44,017 bases of DNA, taken from the NCBI GenBank assembly GCA_030267965.1, contig BRYA01000330.1, forward strand, positions 4,261 to 48,277, given 5' to 3'. Under the pieces are notes generated by a model, which did no database searches, had not been told where the DNA came from, and saw nothing but the letters and a program-made list of their open reading frames with translations. This document shows positions 10,430 through 21,013 of this stretch, in pieces. This stretch comes from Triparma columacea. Lineage: Eukaryota; Sar; Bolidophyceae; Parmales; Triparmaceae. The translations under genes were made by a program, and so were the position numbers. The first letter of the stretch is position 1; every line of letters begins with the position of its first letter.

Positions 10430-13400
10430 GTGGGAGAGAAGGGGGGGGAGGAGGAACCGAGAGGGGGGGGGACGATGAAGATAACAAATGGGCACTTACT
10501 GGGGGCACTTACATACTCCCAAACCCCACAATCCCCCTCACCCCTCACACCCCAATCCCCCCACTCCACCCCCCCCCACCCTCCTCCCCAGGCCACGACG
10601 ACGAGGCTGAGTTTGACGTCCTCGTATCCGCCATGAAGACCCTCGGTTTCAGTTCCTCTGAACAACGTCAGATATTCGGTATCGTAGCCACCGTCCTCCA
10701 CCTTGGTCAAGTAGAGTTCCAAGAGTCTACAGACGGTGGTGACGGTTCAAAGGTATCAACCGGTCGTAGGGGTTCAGTTTCAGGTGGCCGCCGTCGTTCT
10801 TCGACGGTCTCTTCAGGTGACGCTTCATCCATGGGTTTAAAGAAGGCGGCTGAGATAATGGGTGTAGGGGAAGACAAACTTGGGGAAGCACTTACTCATA
10901 GGACTGTCATGAACGTACTGGCGGACCTGGATGTTAAGGCGGCGAAATCGGCGAGAGACGCACTGGCCAAGGTGAGGAGGGAAGGGGAATTGGGGAAGGA
11001 TGGGGGGCACGGAAGAGATTCGAATATGCTAAAGGGCACGAGGCATGGCCCAAACAACCTTCGCTATACTTACACCCTTCCCTCCTTCCTCCCTACTCCT
11101 CGAAGGAACTTTACGGGAGGCTGTTCAATTGGATCGTCCTCCGTATCAACGACGCCACTAAGAACACTTCAGTCGCCTCAACGACTATCGGAATCCTTGA
11201 CATTTTCGGGTTCGAGATCTTCCAGCTCAACTCGTTCGAGCAGCTGTGCATCAACTACGCGAACGAGAGGCTGCAGCAGCACTTCACGAACCACACGTTC
11301 GACATGGAGGAGCTTCTCTACAAGACCGAGGGGGTCCCGTACGACAACATCTCCTACATCAACAACCAGGACGTCATCGACCTCATCAGCGGGAAGAGCA
11401 GCCTCTTCAACACCCTGGACGACGAGGTCGTCACCCCCAGGGGCAGCGACATGGGTTTCCTGAACAAGTGCAAGAACACCTTCTCCTCCCACTCCAAGTA
11501 CTCCACGAACTTCAAGAAGCCCACGACCTTCTGCCTGAACCACTACGCCGGCCAGGTCACGTACGAGATAGAGGGGTTCCTTGAGAAGAACAAGGACAGG
11601 ATGTTCGACGACCTTTCCGATCTGATGAAGACTAGCACGAACGAAATCCTCTCCAAGGAGCTCTTCTCAGGTGACGTTGAAAACATCTCCAACGAAAGGA
11701 CGTCCACAGGAAAGTACAAGACCCAGAGCAGGAAGTTTTCGGACCAGCTAAACGGACTCGTCAAGATGCTCCTGACGACGGACCCGCACTACATAAGGTG
11801 CATCAAGACCAACCCTAACAAGGCACCCATGGTTTACCGTGGTGCAATGGTTGAGGAGCAGGTGAGATGAGGAATGGACCATATCGCGAAGTGAAAAGTT
11901 TGTGTGCCAGCGTCAAAATACTAACGCAACCCATACCTTCGTCTCCCTTCGCTCTCCACAATCTCAGCTACTCTACTCAGGCGTCTTCGAGGCGACCGAA
12001 ATCCGCAAGAAGGGTTATCCCTTCCGCCTCTCCCACCTCCGCTTCTTCCGCAAGTACTGGCTTCTCGCAAAGTCCTCCGTGCCTTCCCCCCACTCCATAA
12101 CCGACTGGAAGTCCGCCTGCTCCACCCTCGTAACCGCCCTCTCCCAGCAGTCCCCCTTCGCCGCCGTTAAGGACTGCAGGGTAGGGGCTACCCTCGTCCT
12201 CTGGCGCGTCGCCCAGGAGCACCCTTTGAGGGAGGCTAGGAAGCAGGTGGAGGTCACGGGGGCTATGATCGTGCAGTGCGCCCACAGGAGCGCGAACGCG
12301 AGGCACACGATGAAGGAGCTGGAGAAGATTAGAGGACTGTACAAGAAGGCGGAAAAGGAGAGAGACCTGGAACTTACGCTGGAGGCGTACGCTATCTCGC
12401 AGTCCATATCCTTCCGCAACCACTATGTCGTCAAGCTTGAAAGGCTCAAGTACTGCTTAGAGAAGGTGAGAAGTTGATAAAAGTGTGAAGAACACACTGC
12501 GGAGATTTGTTTGAAGGCGCAAAACTGACGCGACACCTTTCGTGACTTGATTCGCTTTCGTGACTCGCTTCGCTCGTCTTAGGAAGTGGAGCTGGAGAAG
12601 AAGTTCGAGACGCTCGTCACGTGCGATCTGGTTGACGTCGATGAGGCATTTGAAAAGCTCGTCGAAGAGGGTCGCGATATCGGCATGCAAACCGACCTTT
12701 TCAAGAAGGCTGAGGAAATGTACGAGCAGGTCGCCGAGAAGAGGGCGTGCAGGGAGAGCTTGAGGGTTCAAATAAGCAGGTGAGAATAGACCCGCAACAA
12801 TTCTTCAGCTCCAGAACTTGGCCCCGCGCTTCTCTTCACTGTGCTCACCTCCAACCCTCAATCATTAACACAACCCCTTTCGCGACGCAGCGATGACCCC
12901 GACGAGGTTGAGATCTCTTCCGTTCTCGCGCGCTTGGACAAACTGAAGGCCAAGTACGGCGAAGGGATGGGAGTCGAAGAGGAGCAGGTGAGATTGGGCA
13001 AATATCAAAGCAGCGCAACAACAAGACTCCGTTCCTAAATTTGGCCGCGACCACCATCCGGACGTAATAATTCTAACTCGTCGACACGACCATCGCAGCC
13101 CGCGAGGGAGCTTTACGACCACATTGTTGCCGAGCTGTCCATTGCGGCGACCCTCGCACAGACTCTCAAAGACACCGCGTTCCCAGAGACTCATCTGCCG
13201 TCCAACTGTGATACGTCTGAGTTAGAGTCGTCCTACTCCGAGCTTGAGAACCACGGCCCGAGGAAGGCTGCCAGCAGAGAGCTCCTGTCCCTCTCCTCCT
13301 TCACAAAGAAGATCAGGATGGCCGCGAGCTTTGCTGTCGTTGAGTCGAGCAAAAATGACTTGGTGACGTCCGACAGTGCCGACCCCTGGGAAGACTTTCT

Positions 13401-16047
13401 TACAGCTTCCACTGATGCCGATGAGGTCCTTGACCTCACATCGGCCTCTGCGCAGGATGTCGTCCGCGCCGTCGAGAGAGAGATTACCCAAGGTCAAGAA
13501 ATTCTCAAGCTCTACCACTCCATCGTCGCAGACATTAAATCAGCTCTGGAGGAGCAGCCCTGCCCCTCCGAAAAACAGCTTAGGGGTGCCATCATGGCCG
13601 CCGAATCTTTCGAGGCAAAGAAGCTCACTGATGTACCTCTTACCTCGTTGGAAGTCGCCCACGCCACGAAATGCCTTGAGAGAGTGTTGAGGGAAAAGGC
13701 CCTCATGGAGGCGCTGGGGGCGGCGCTCGAGGCAGAGAGGCTCGGCCCTGCCGAAACTCTTCCTCCGGGAACCTCAATTGTCACCGAGCAGCTTGACTTG
13801 GCTATTAGGGAGTGCAACGTCTTCGGCATCTCGCACCCCGACGACACAAAGCAACTCACTCATGCAATCTATATGCGGAGGCTGAGGGTGACGGTGAAGG
13901 AAGTTGTCGCGAAGCACAAACGATGGAGGCGGAGTGTCGGGGACGACTTCGTCGCCGCAAACGCTACGATCGAGGTGCTCGAGGGCGTTCTTCAGGAGAG
14001 GCCAAGGGACCTTAACCCTACGAACGACTCCGAGGCCAACATTGCCGTGGATGTTACCCTCCGCTTCTCTGTCGTAGAAGAGATTGTCAAGAGAATGGAC
14101 AATGCGAGCGATACTTGGGACGAGGAGGCCCTTGCCCACCATGTCTACCAGGCCGAGAGACTCAATTTGGAGAGCTCCGAAAACGAGGAGTGGAGAGATT
14201 CTGTGAAGCGAGCAAGGGAGGTCCTCGCGACGGTGGAGGCCTTGAGAGAATCGCTGGAAAAGGCCATCTTGGAGTCTGACAGAATTGGGCTAGTTGAATC
14301 GCTCAATAAGGCCGAGGAGATAGGCTACGATAAACCCATAGTGACCAACGCCAAAGATCTTCTTGTCAAGATCGATGATGTAATCGAGCAGGCCAGGATC
14401 GCGGTCTGGAGTCTGGAGAGGGAGATCGATATGCTCCCCGTTGTACAAAAGGCAACGAACATTAGCTTCACGAACGACGATATTGACCTCCTGAGAACGT
14501 ACCTTGCTCTTCCCTTGGATAAGTTCTTTGGAGTTCAGCTGGAGCAGGCTGAGAAGGCTGGTGACATGGATATGATGGTTGAGACTTGGACCCGCCTTCA
14601 CGATATCATCTTTGAGTCGGCTGGAAACTCGTATCACTTCTCCCACTCGAGGGTGCTCAAGTCAAGGGATGATTGGGTGGGCCGCAGGTTTGATGACCCC
14701 GTTCCCGACGCTCGCACCAGGCGCAAGATGGATCAAATGCTTCAGCACAGTTCTGACGAGATGAAGACCAGCCTGACGAAGCTCGTCAATGCGGACAGCT
14801 TAAATCTCGCCTCGCTGCAGTTCAAGAATATCATGGGGTACATGGGCGACAGGCCTAGTATGTACAGGGACGTCTTCGCAGACGAGGTTGTGAGGATCGG
14901 TCTAGAATACCCGGACCTGCAAGATGAGACGTACTGCCAATTGATGAAGCAGCTCTCCCACAACCCCAATAGGGAGAGCTCCGACAGAGGGTGGTACTTG
15001 TTGGAGATCTGTGTTAGAAAGTTTCCACCGGGCACGGCGCTGAGCATGTACTTGGAGAGTTTCATCAGGGACCACGGGCACGGAGGTGAGGCTTGGTTTC
15101 TGGCATGCACACACAGAGTTAGTCGTATACCCCTCCACGCGCTCATCCTTCGCTACTCTTATCGCATCGCAGATCTCGTCGCCACCCTGTCCACTACCAT
15201 CCTCAAGCTGGGGAGGCACCGCACTCAAACTACCGCCACCAAGGTGAAGGTCAGCCAGATACTTAGCGCTGCCGGAGAATTGAGCGGTTGGCTCATCAAG
15301 AGGGCCGTCAGTCAAGGTGGGGGGAAGCTAAGCAGCAACAAGAAGAGGTACTTCGTTTTGACCTCCGACGCCCTGTCGTATTACAAGAATCCAGAGTCGA
15401 CCTCTTCGAACTCAATCCTCGGTTCGACCAAGGTCCGCAATATAAAGCGCACGTACGCTGCTAATCTTGACGACATTGGCGACCTGGGTGGAACCCTTTT
15501 CCCCTTTGTCGTGGAGAGCAGCAGCGGCAAGGTCAGCCTGCTCTGTGCAGATTCCAACGAGCTGCGATCCAAGTGGATCGGGCGTATACAGGGAGCGAGA
15601 GACTCGTATTGGGCCGAGAATGGGGAGGAAGAGCAGCAGAGCAGTGAGCAATTGGGGGTCTGGAGGGAGGCGGTAGACAAGACCAATGGTAGGACATATT
15701 TCTACAACACGGTCACACTAGAGACAACCTGGGTAAGGCCAATAAACAGAGGAAGTGTCGAGGAGTTGGGCGGGTTGCCCGCTTACGTTGATGACAACCA
15801 GGTTAAGGGAGGAGATAAGTACGTCGGGAAACAGATAATGAAGCCCTTCGATGACGAAGTTTATGAGGGCGTCGTGATTGACTTCTTCCCCGCCGTCGAA
15901 AAAGAGTCTATCCCCGAATTGTGGAGGGTGAAGTATTCTGACGGGGACGAAGAGGACGTTGAAATGTTTGAGCTCGAGGCGGCTATCGAGTTCTACAAGG
16001 AGCATGGGGGTGACGTTGAAAAGGCTTTGACGAGTTTGAAGCTTTAG
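9297..16047 (+). CDS. Large myosin heavy chain with MyTH4, PH, WW and Tudor-like tail
   Basis: Spliced model: 9297-9413, 9622-10384, 10592-10971, 11106-11861, 11968-12465, 12583-12779, 12891-12987 and 13099-16047, with all phases matching. It encodes 1918 residues, or 1889 if 15086-15172 is removed as an intron. Motor motifs: P-loop GESGAGKTEATK (about residue 156), switch I NDNSSRFGKY (about 212), switch II DIFGFEIF (about 452), then ELCINYANERLQQHF-type relay sequence. A degenerate IQ-like segment follows. About 550 helical residues come next, then MyTH4 (LQDETYCQLMKQL, about 1490-1650), PH (LSGWLIKRA...KWIGRIQGARD), WW (WREAVDKTNGRTYFYN...TTWVRP) and a Tudor-like LWRVKYSDGDEEDVEMFE. No FERM domain is visible. 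It is an actin motor that probably binds membranes and microtubule-linked cargo. The ATG at 9297 has a good context (CAAAAATGG); an in-frame ATG at 9186 would add 37 residues. Class not assigned. Confidence 0.88.
10386..10425. repeat. GA dinucleotide microsatellite in myosin intron 2
   Basis: An almost pure (GA)n run of about 40 nt follows directly on the donor GTGAG of intron 10385-10591. It is followed by G-rich tracts and later by a C-rich tract before the CAG acceptor. It is not coding: retaining it would insert an Arg/Glu dipeptide run between two motor segments. Confidence 0.85.
15086..15172 (+). other. Probable 87-nt in-frame intron inside the MyTH4 domain of the myosin
   Basis: The stretch begins GTGAGG and ends TCGCATCGCAG, like the other introns of this gene. 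It is a multiple of three without a stop, so it can be read through. Removing it joins FIRDHGHG to GDLVATLSTTILKL, which keeps MyTH4 compact; retaining it inserts about 29 residues at that point. I infer it is spliced, at least often. Confidence 0.65.
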
Positions 16048-16171
16048 GTTGGGGAGGGGGGGAGGGAGGGAGGGGGGGAGGGGGGGAGGGGGGGGGGGTG
16101 AAAATAGAAGGTTTAGACTGTTTGGTTGGATTGCGATACGTTCTCTATGTAGTTATTAAGGCTGCTTGTGT
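16048..16171. other. Short convergent gap with a G-run tract
   Basis: Only 124 nt separate the stop codons of the myosin and the GPC1-like gene. Positions 16055-16100 are an almost pure G tract broken by single A residues. No gene is present. It must contain both 3' untranslated regions, so the transcripts may overlap. Confidence 0.6.
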
Positions 16172-18038
16172 CTATTCCTCCTTCCCCTTCTTGACCATCT
16201 CCTCCTCCTTTTTCCGCTTCTTGATCTCGCTTCGAGCAATGGGCGCCTTGGAGGGATATTTCCTGCAGTACAAATACGCGGGGATCATCATGGACCACGC
16301 ACACGCCGACCGCTTCAACCCGTCTGTCAAGCCTATGGCGCCGGAGACATCGAGGCCCTCAGGGGGGTGGATGGTGTTCTCATAGAACCAAAATCCCGAG
16401 TACGCGCAGTTGAAGAGGACGCAGCCGATCCAGACAAAGTGAACCAGCTGGTACTTGAAGGCTAGCGCGGCCGCGACGATACCCTGCATGGACATGATAA
16501 AGTGCACGACGCAGTAGAGTGAAACCTTGCCTATCCAGGAGAGCAGTGGGTCGTCCCTTGTTTCTGGGATGCCCCCGTGGGCGACCCAGTCGAAGAGGGT
16601 CTCGTACTTGCGAAGGGGGGTGTACGGATGCAAAATGAGGAAGGCAGCGTGGCATACGACCCAGGGCATGTAGCAGTACCTGACGCTGGCCCACATTGAG
16701 GACCTGCGATGCGACGAACGAAGCAATGAGCGAGGCGATGAGCGGAACTGTTTGAGTTAGCATGTAAGGATAGACGTCTCGCTATATTTGTCCATTCTCA
16801 CCTCTTCCTCCAGTCCATAACGTCGGAGAGGTCTGGGAATCTATGCTTGAGGAGGCGTTCGAACTTGTGCCAGCGGAGTCCGTACGTGAACCACATGGGT
16901 ATGACATGGAGCCAAAAAGAGGAGTAGGCGTCTGGATGGTGGAAGACCAGGGAAGTACCGAGCATGAACGTCCCCCCCCCGACAGGGCCATTGATGACGC
17001 AGAAGAGGGCCTGGGCAACCTCGGGGAAGCGATCCTCGGAGTAGTTCATGACGAACTCCCTGTCCTTGCCGTTTTTGTCCTTCTCCACGATGGGGACATT
17101 CCATAGTGCGTAGCCGAAGAATATATTGGCAAAGTAGCAGAAGTCAATCAGGTAAAGCAGGCGGTTGAACTTGTAGTAGTCGTAGACCTTCTTTAAGAAA
17201 AGGATGATGGAGACAGACGTCCACATGGCACGGAGGGCCAGGAAGGAGGGGGTAGACACAAAGTTCACATACCACATGAAGCCGGTGAGGCAAGTCAGGA
17301 GGATGTAATAATGGGCGTTGCCCTGATGCGGTGGGGGGAAGAATTTGATTGATGAGTAAGTGGGGAAGGTCAGTGTACAAGTTGCCTGCGACAGCAGTTG
17401 AAAATGAGTGCGTAAACTGAGCACTCCTCCACTCTAGCTTCAATCCGCCGCTTAATCTTCTACCGCCTCTCCAACCAACTTCCCTCCACTGCTCACCTTC
17501 CTCAACAACCAATCAGGATGCATTATGAAGGGATCAGGTTTGTCCTTCTCAAACAGTACCCAATAATCGGGGGTGAAGTTATCATATCTGTATCTGTACA
17601 TTGTTGCCAAGAAACATATCACAAATAGGTAAGACATCCTGTAAGGAGAGAGCGGAGCAAGATAAAAGTGAGGAGGGTGATGGCGCCAAGGATGACAGTG
17701 ACGCCAGTGACGCCAGTGACACCAGTGACACCAAAGAGGGCGGTGAAGTCGAAGAGGTGAATTTTGCATCGATTTCTGCATTGATTTCAACAAGTATGGG
17801 TCGATATTTACTGCCACGACGATTAGTATTGTCGCTTCAAATCCAAGTTATGCGTATCAAAAAGAGCTTAACTCCCCAAAGGCCAAAAAAGGAACAGACA
17901 CCTAGGCCGCACTCACCGCAGTCCAAAGATAGGACGCTCAGGGCTTGGTTTGACGGTACCTTTGACAATCTTCTTCAGCTTTTCCTTTTTGGAGGAAGGA
18001 CTTGTCGCCGGGCTTACTGGTGGCTCCATTTCTCCCAT
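16172..18038 (-). CDS. GPC1: Glycerophosphocholine acyltransferase 1 family membrane protein (DUF2838)
   Basis: Spliced model: 18038-17917, 17638-17497, 17322-16802 and 16703-16172, with phases 2, 0 and 2 matching, giving 438 residues (yeast Gpc1 is about the same length). The N-terminus is Pro/Ser/Lys-rich and hydrophilic. Several hydrophobic membrane segments follow (ILLTCLTGFMWYVNFV; YLIDFCYFANIFFGYALW; VVCHAAFLILHPY). Family-like motifs are LLYLIDFCYFANI and the conserved PLRKYETLFDWVAHGG. The C-terminus is very basic (RSEIKKRKKEEEMVKKGKEE). Members acylate glycerophosphocholine to lysophosphatidylcholine at the ER, part of phosphatidylcholine remodelling. The assignment rests on remembered motifs, not on a search. 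The acceptor of intron 3 (GTTCGTCGCATCGCAG) carries the recurrent TTCGTCGCAG-like end. Confidence 0.72.
17639..17916 (-). other. Intron 1 of the GPC1-like gene with short tandem repeats
   Basis: The intron is bounded by GTGAGT and TTACAG on the minus strand. It contains a small array of 9-bp units of the GACGCCAGT/GACACCAGT type at about 17699-17735 on the plus strand. Open frames across it are shadows. Confidence 0.6.
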
Positions 18039-18373
18039 CTCAAGAGAAGAGGAGAAAAAGACGAATCTGGAAATCTGGGACGAGTCGGAACAAGGGGGAC
18101 AAACGAAAAGATCTTTGACCAAAAATAAATCCAAATTCGAAGATGAGCATGCTGACTCCAAGGTTAAATTACGCGACTTTCCGGTGAATTCATGGTACGC
18201 ACAAGGCAGTTTAAGGATAATCCAGACACACGAAGAAAAGGTCCGACGAAAACGCTGGGAATTAAACAAATTAAAGTGGCCTGGAAGTGCCTTACAAATT
18301 CACCCGAGGTGGCATGAGAATTCATCAGAAATCAGAACTACTAAGGTGGCTCCAGTTGTGCTTTGGTTGGTCC
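18039..18373. other. Divergent promoter region between GPC1-like and kinase genes
   Basis: 335 nt separate the two ATGs. It is more A-rich than the flanking exons. Long open frames cross it on both strands, so a longer N-terminus for either gene cannot be excluded (an in-frame ATG for the kinase lies at 18314). Confidence 0.5.
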
Positions 18374-20896
18374 ATGAGTACCATCATTTACGTGTCGGAC
18401 ACCCTCTCGGGGGGTGTTGAGACGACGTCTGGCCATAGTGATGCTGCTGAGCGGGCCGCCAAGGCTGTGGGGGGTAAAGTTCAGCATATTTTCAGCGAGA
18501 TCGAAGGCCCCCCATATAGGACAGTTGGGGAGGTACTGGAGGAAATTGAGGGGGATTGTTACGTATCAGGGTACAAGATACATACTGGGTCTGAGTCAGC
18601 CTCCGAGATGAGGGCCAGACAAGAGGATGAGGACAAGGATTTGCAAATAGAAAGGTTGAAAGCGGAGATGAAGAAGTTGGAAAGGAAGTTAGAGGATACT
18701 GCACAGTCTGCTAAGTCCTTCAACTCCCAGCAGAAGAAGTTGTACGAAGGTTTCAAGGTACTGAGGATGAAGTATGACGACTTGAAGGCTGACACTGCTG
18801 TAACAATGTGGGAGTATATCCCGAAGAAGGTGAGTCTATCTTTGTTCTTTGGTCTGGACGCGACCTCCGCCGATTTATCGTCGCCCCACGCGCACACAAA
18901 TACCTCCGGTCTCACCCCCGTACCTCCAGATCAAGGGTTTCGACGAGCTAGAAGAGACTAACGTATCCATCTATGAGAGTTCCACGAGAATAGGGGAGTA
19001 CAAGATAGGCGAGATCCTGGGCGAGGGGCAGTTCGCGGACGTGAAGCTGGCTAGGAAACGAGATTCCGACAAGGTCCTGGCGGTGAAAATAATGAGGAAG
19101 GACAAGGTTCATAGCGTGAGGGATCTCAAGAGGGTGCAAAATGAGATTGCGGTACTCAAGAAGGTGCGGCATCCCAACATTGTGGGGTTCGTTGACGTCA
19201 TTTTTTCCCCAACCCACGTCTATCTCTTCGTGGAGAAGGGCGGGAAGGACCTTTTCGAATTCTTCTCCTCCCACCTCAACGGGGTTGAACACGAGATGGC
19301 TGTGGAGATTATCCTAGGCATCACCCTTCCAATCGCCTACCTCCACTCCATGAATATTTGCCACCGAGACCTAAAGCCTGAGAACGTCCTTCTCAAGGTT
19401 GGTGAGGGGGGGAAGATCCAATGCGACATGATCCAAATTTGCGACTTTGGCCTCTGCCAGAAGGTCAAGCAGCCTGAGGTTTCCATGCTCACCGAGTTCT
19501 GCGGGTCCCCCGGTTTTTTCGCCCCCGAAATGGTCTTGGGGGGGGGCAAGTACAACGGTCTCCTCGTTGACGTGTGGTCGATCGGTTGCATCATGCTCGA
19601 GCTCACCTTAGGGCACGAGAGGTTCTGCAAGAACTGGATGTCTGCCTATGACTTCGAAATCATTCAGAGGCCCAGCAGCTTCGAGGATAGCATAGAGGAC
19701 GCAGTGGAGAACCTCGACCTCCGAAGTATGACCGACGAGATGAGGGAGTTCATAACGGACGTCCTGGTGATCAAACCCTCCGAACGGACAACTTCTGAAA
19801 ACCTCCTGAGCTCCGCTTGGTTCAAGGGCCATCCTTCTTTGCCCGAGAATATGGCTGTGGAAGAGCAGCCCCGCCGAGTCCACCTTGATTCCATGGACGT
19901 CCAGGCAACAGGGAAGGTGAGAATGAGAAAGCCCGAAGAGTGAAGGAGGAAGGGAGTTCGGTTATGTAAAGTATACCCACTAACGCTCGCTCGTCGCAGC
20001 TCATGTCTGGCATGTGCATTCCCCAGACGCAAGATGAGTTCAAAAACCTTTCAAGCGAAATCAAAGAACCAGACTCGCCCAATTTTGTCTTCCTCGATGT
20101 GGATGGAGACAGAAATTCCGAGGCGAAGTCGCCCTCTATCCTCAGGGAGATGTCATTCGATGATGATGCCAAACTGGGTACGGCCCCGTTACTGCCGTCG
20201 CACAATTCGATAAATGACCTCCAAGAGCTCGCAGCCGCCAAGAAAAGAATGGTCGTAAAAGAACGGGAAAACAGCGAAAGTCCGACCCCCACGGGAAACA
20301 CCAAACATAAGTTGTCCCCAGCGCCGTCCCCAATGTCGGATGCTCCAGACAATGCCAATGTGGATGAGAAAAGGAACCAGAATGCGAGGTTCAATAACTC
20401 CCTCTCCTTGAGGGCTCGTCGGCACTTCCAGGGAACCGTCGACACCAAGTCCGCCCAGATGTTTTGGACCGTCCCCTCGGACCCTAACACGGGCGAGAGC
20501 ACGGGGTCTGGGGGCACCCCTAGCTCATTTGGCAAGAAGGTCGGGAGCCCTTCGAGGAGGGCCGACAGCATTATGGGCAGAAAGAAGGTCAGCGGTGGTG
20601 GCAGCGGCTTGAACCTCCCCCCCATAGAGCCGGGCACGCCGAGCCTCAATAGCGCCAAAAAACATGTGATTAGCGGGAGCAAGCTCCTCAAGAACCTCAA
20701 CCCTTCAGTCGGTAGCTGCAGCCCGCAAACCAGTCCCGAAAAGGGCGTCGTGTACAGTAAAGGGGGGGGGGGGGGGGAGGAGGACAGCGACATTAGCCCC
20801 CCCGTTATGAGATTTGCAGCACGTGGAAGGTCTGAAAGCCAGGAGTCGATCGTCATCCAGGAGGTCGAGGATGAAGACAGCAAGAGAGAAGATTGA
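18374..20896 (+). CDS. Serine/threonine protein kinase, possibly with N-terminal doublecortin-like motif
   Basis: Spliced model: 18374-18829, 18930-19916 and 20000-20896, both junctions phase 0, 779 residues. The kinase domain spans about residues 177-450. It has Gly loop LGEGQFADVKLA, catalytic lysine AVKIMRK, catalytic loop HRDLKPENVLLK, metal-binding CDFGLC and the CGSPGFFAPE activation end. All catalytic residues are present, so it should be active; the general look is CAMK-like. Residues 1-75 include IEGPPYRTVGEVLEEIEGDCYVSG, which resembles the end of a doublecortin domain (a microtubule-binding module). Residues about 90-150 form a charged coiled coil. The C-terminal 300 residues are Ser/Pro-rich, basic and probably disordered. 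Start 18374 is preferred by context (TCCATGA); 18314 is possible. Substrate unknown. Confidence 0.8.
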
Positions 20897-21013
20897 TTTG
20901 ATAGAGAGACAAGTACCATTCCAAAACAAGCACAGTGAAAGGTGCTGCGAGGCTGAGAACAACTGAGGATAATAAACAAACAAACAAATGTTTTTTTGGG
21001 AAAAGAGACAACC
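20897..21013. other. Short convergent gap
   Basis: 117 nt between the stop codons of the kinase and the MTG1-like gene. It contains AATAAACAAACAAACAAA, a likely polyadenylation-type A-rich stretch for the kinase transcript. No gene. Confidence 0.5.

Noticed and set aside
10234..10722. Minus-strand open frame of 162 residues
   Set aside because: Antisense to conserved myosin motor exons and to the GA-rich intron.
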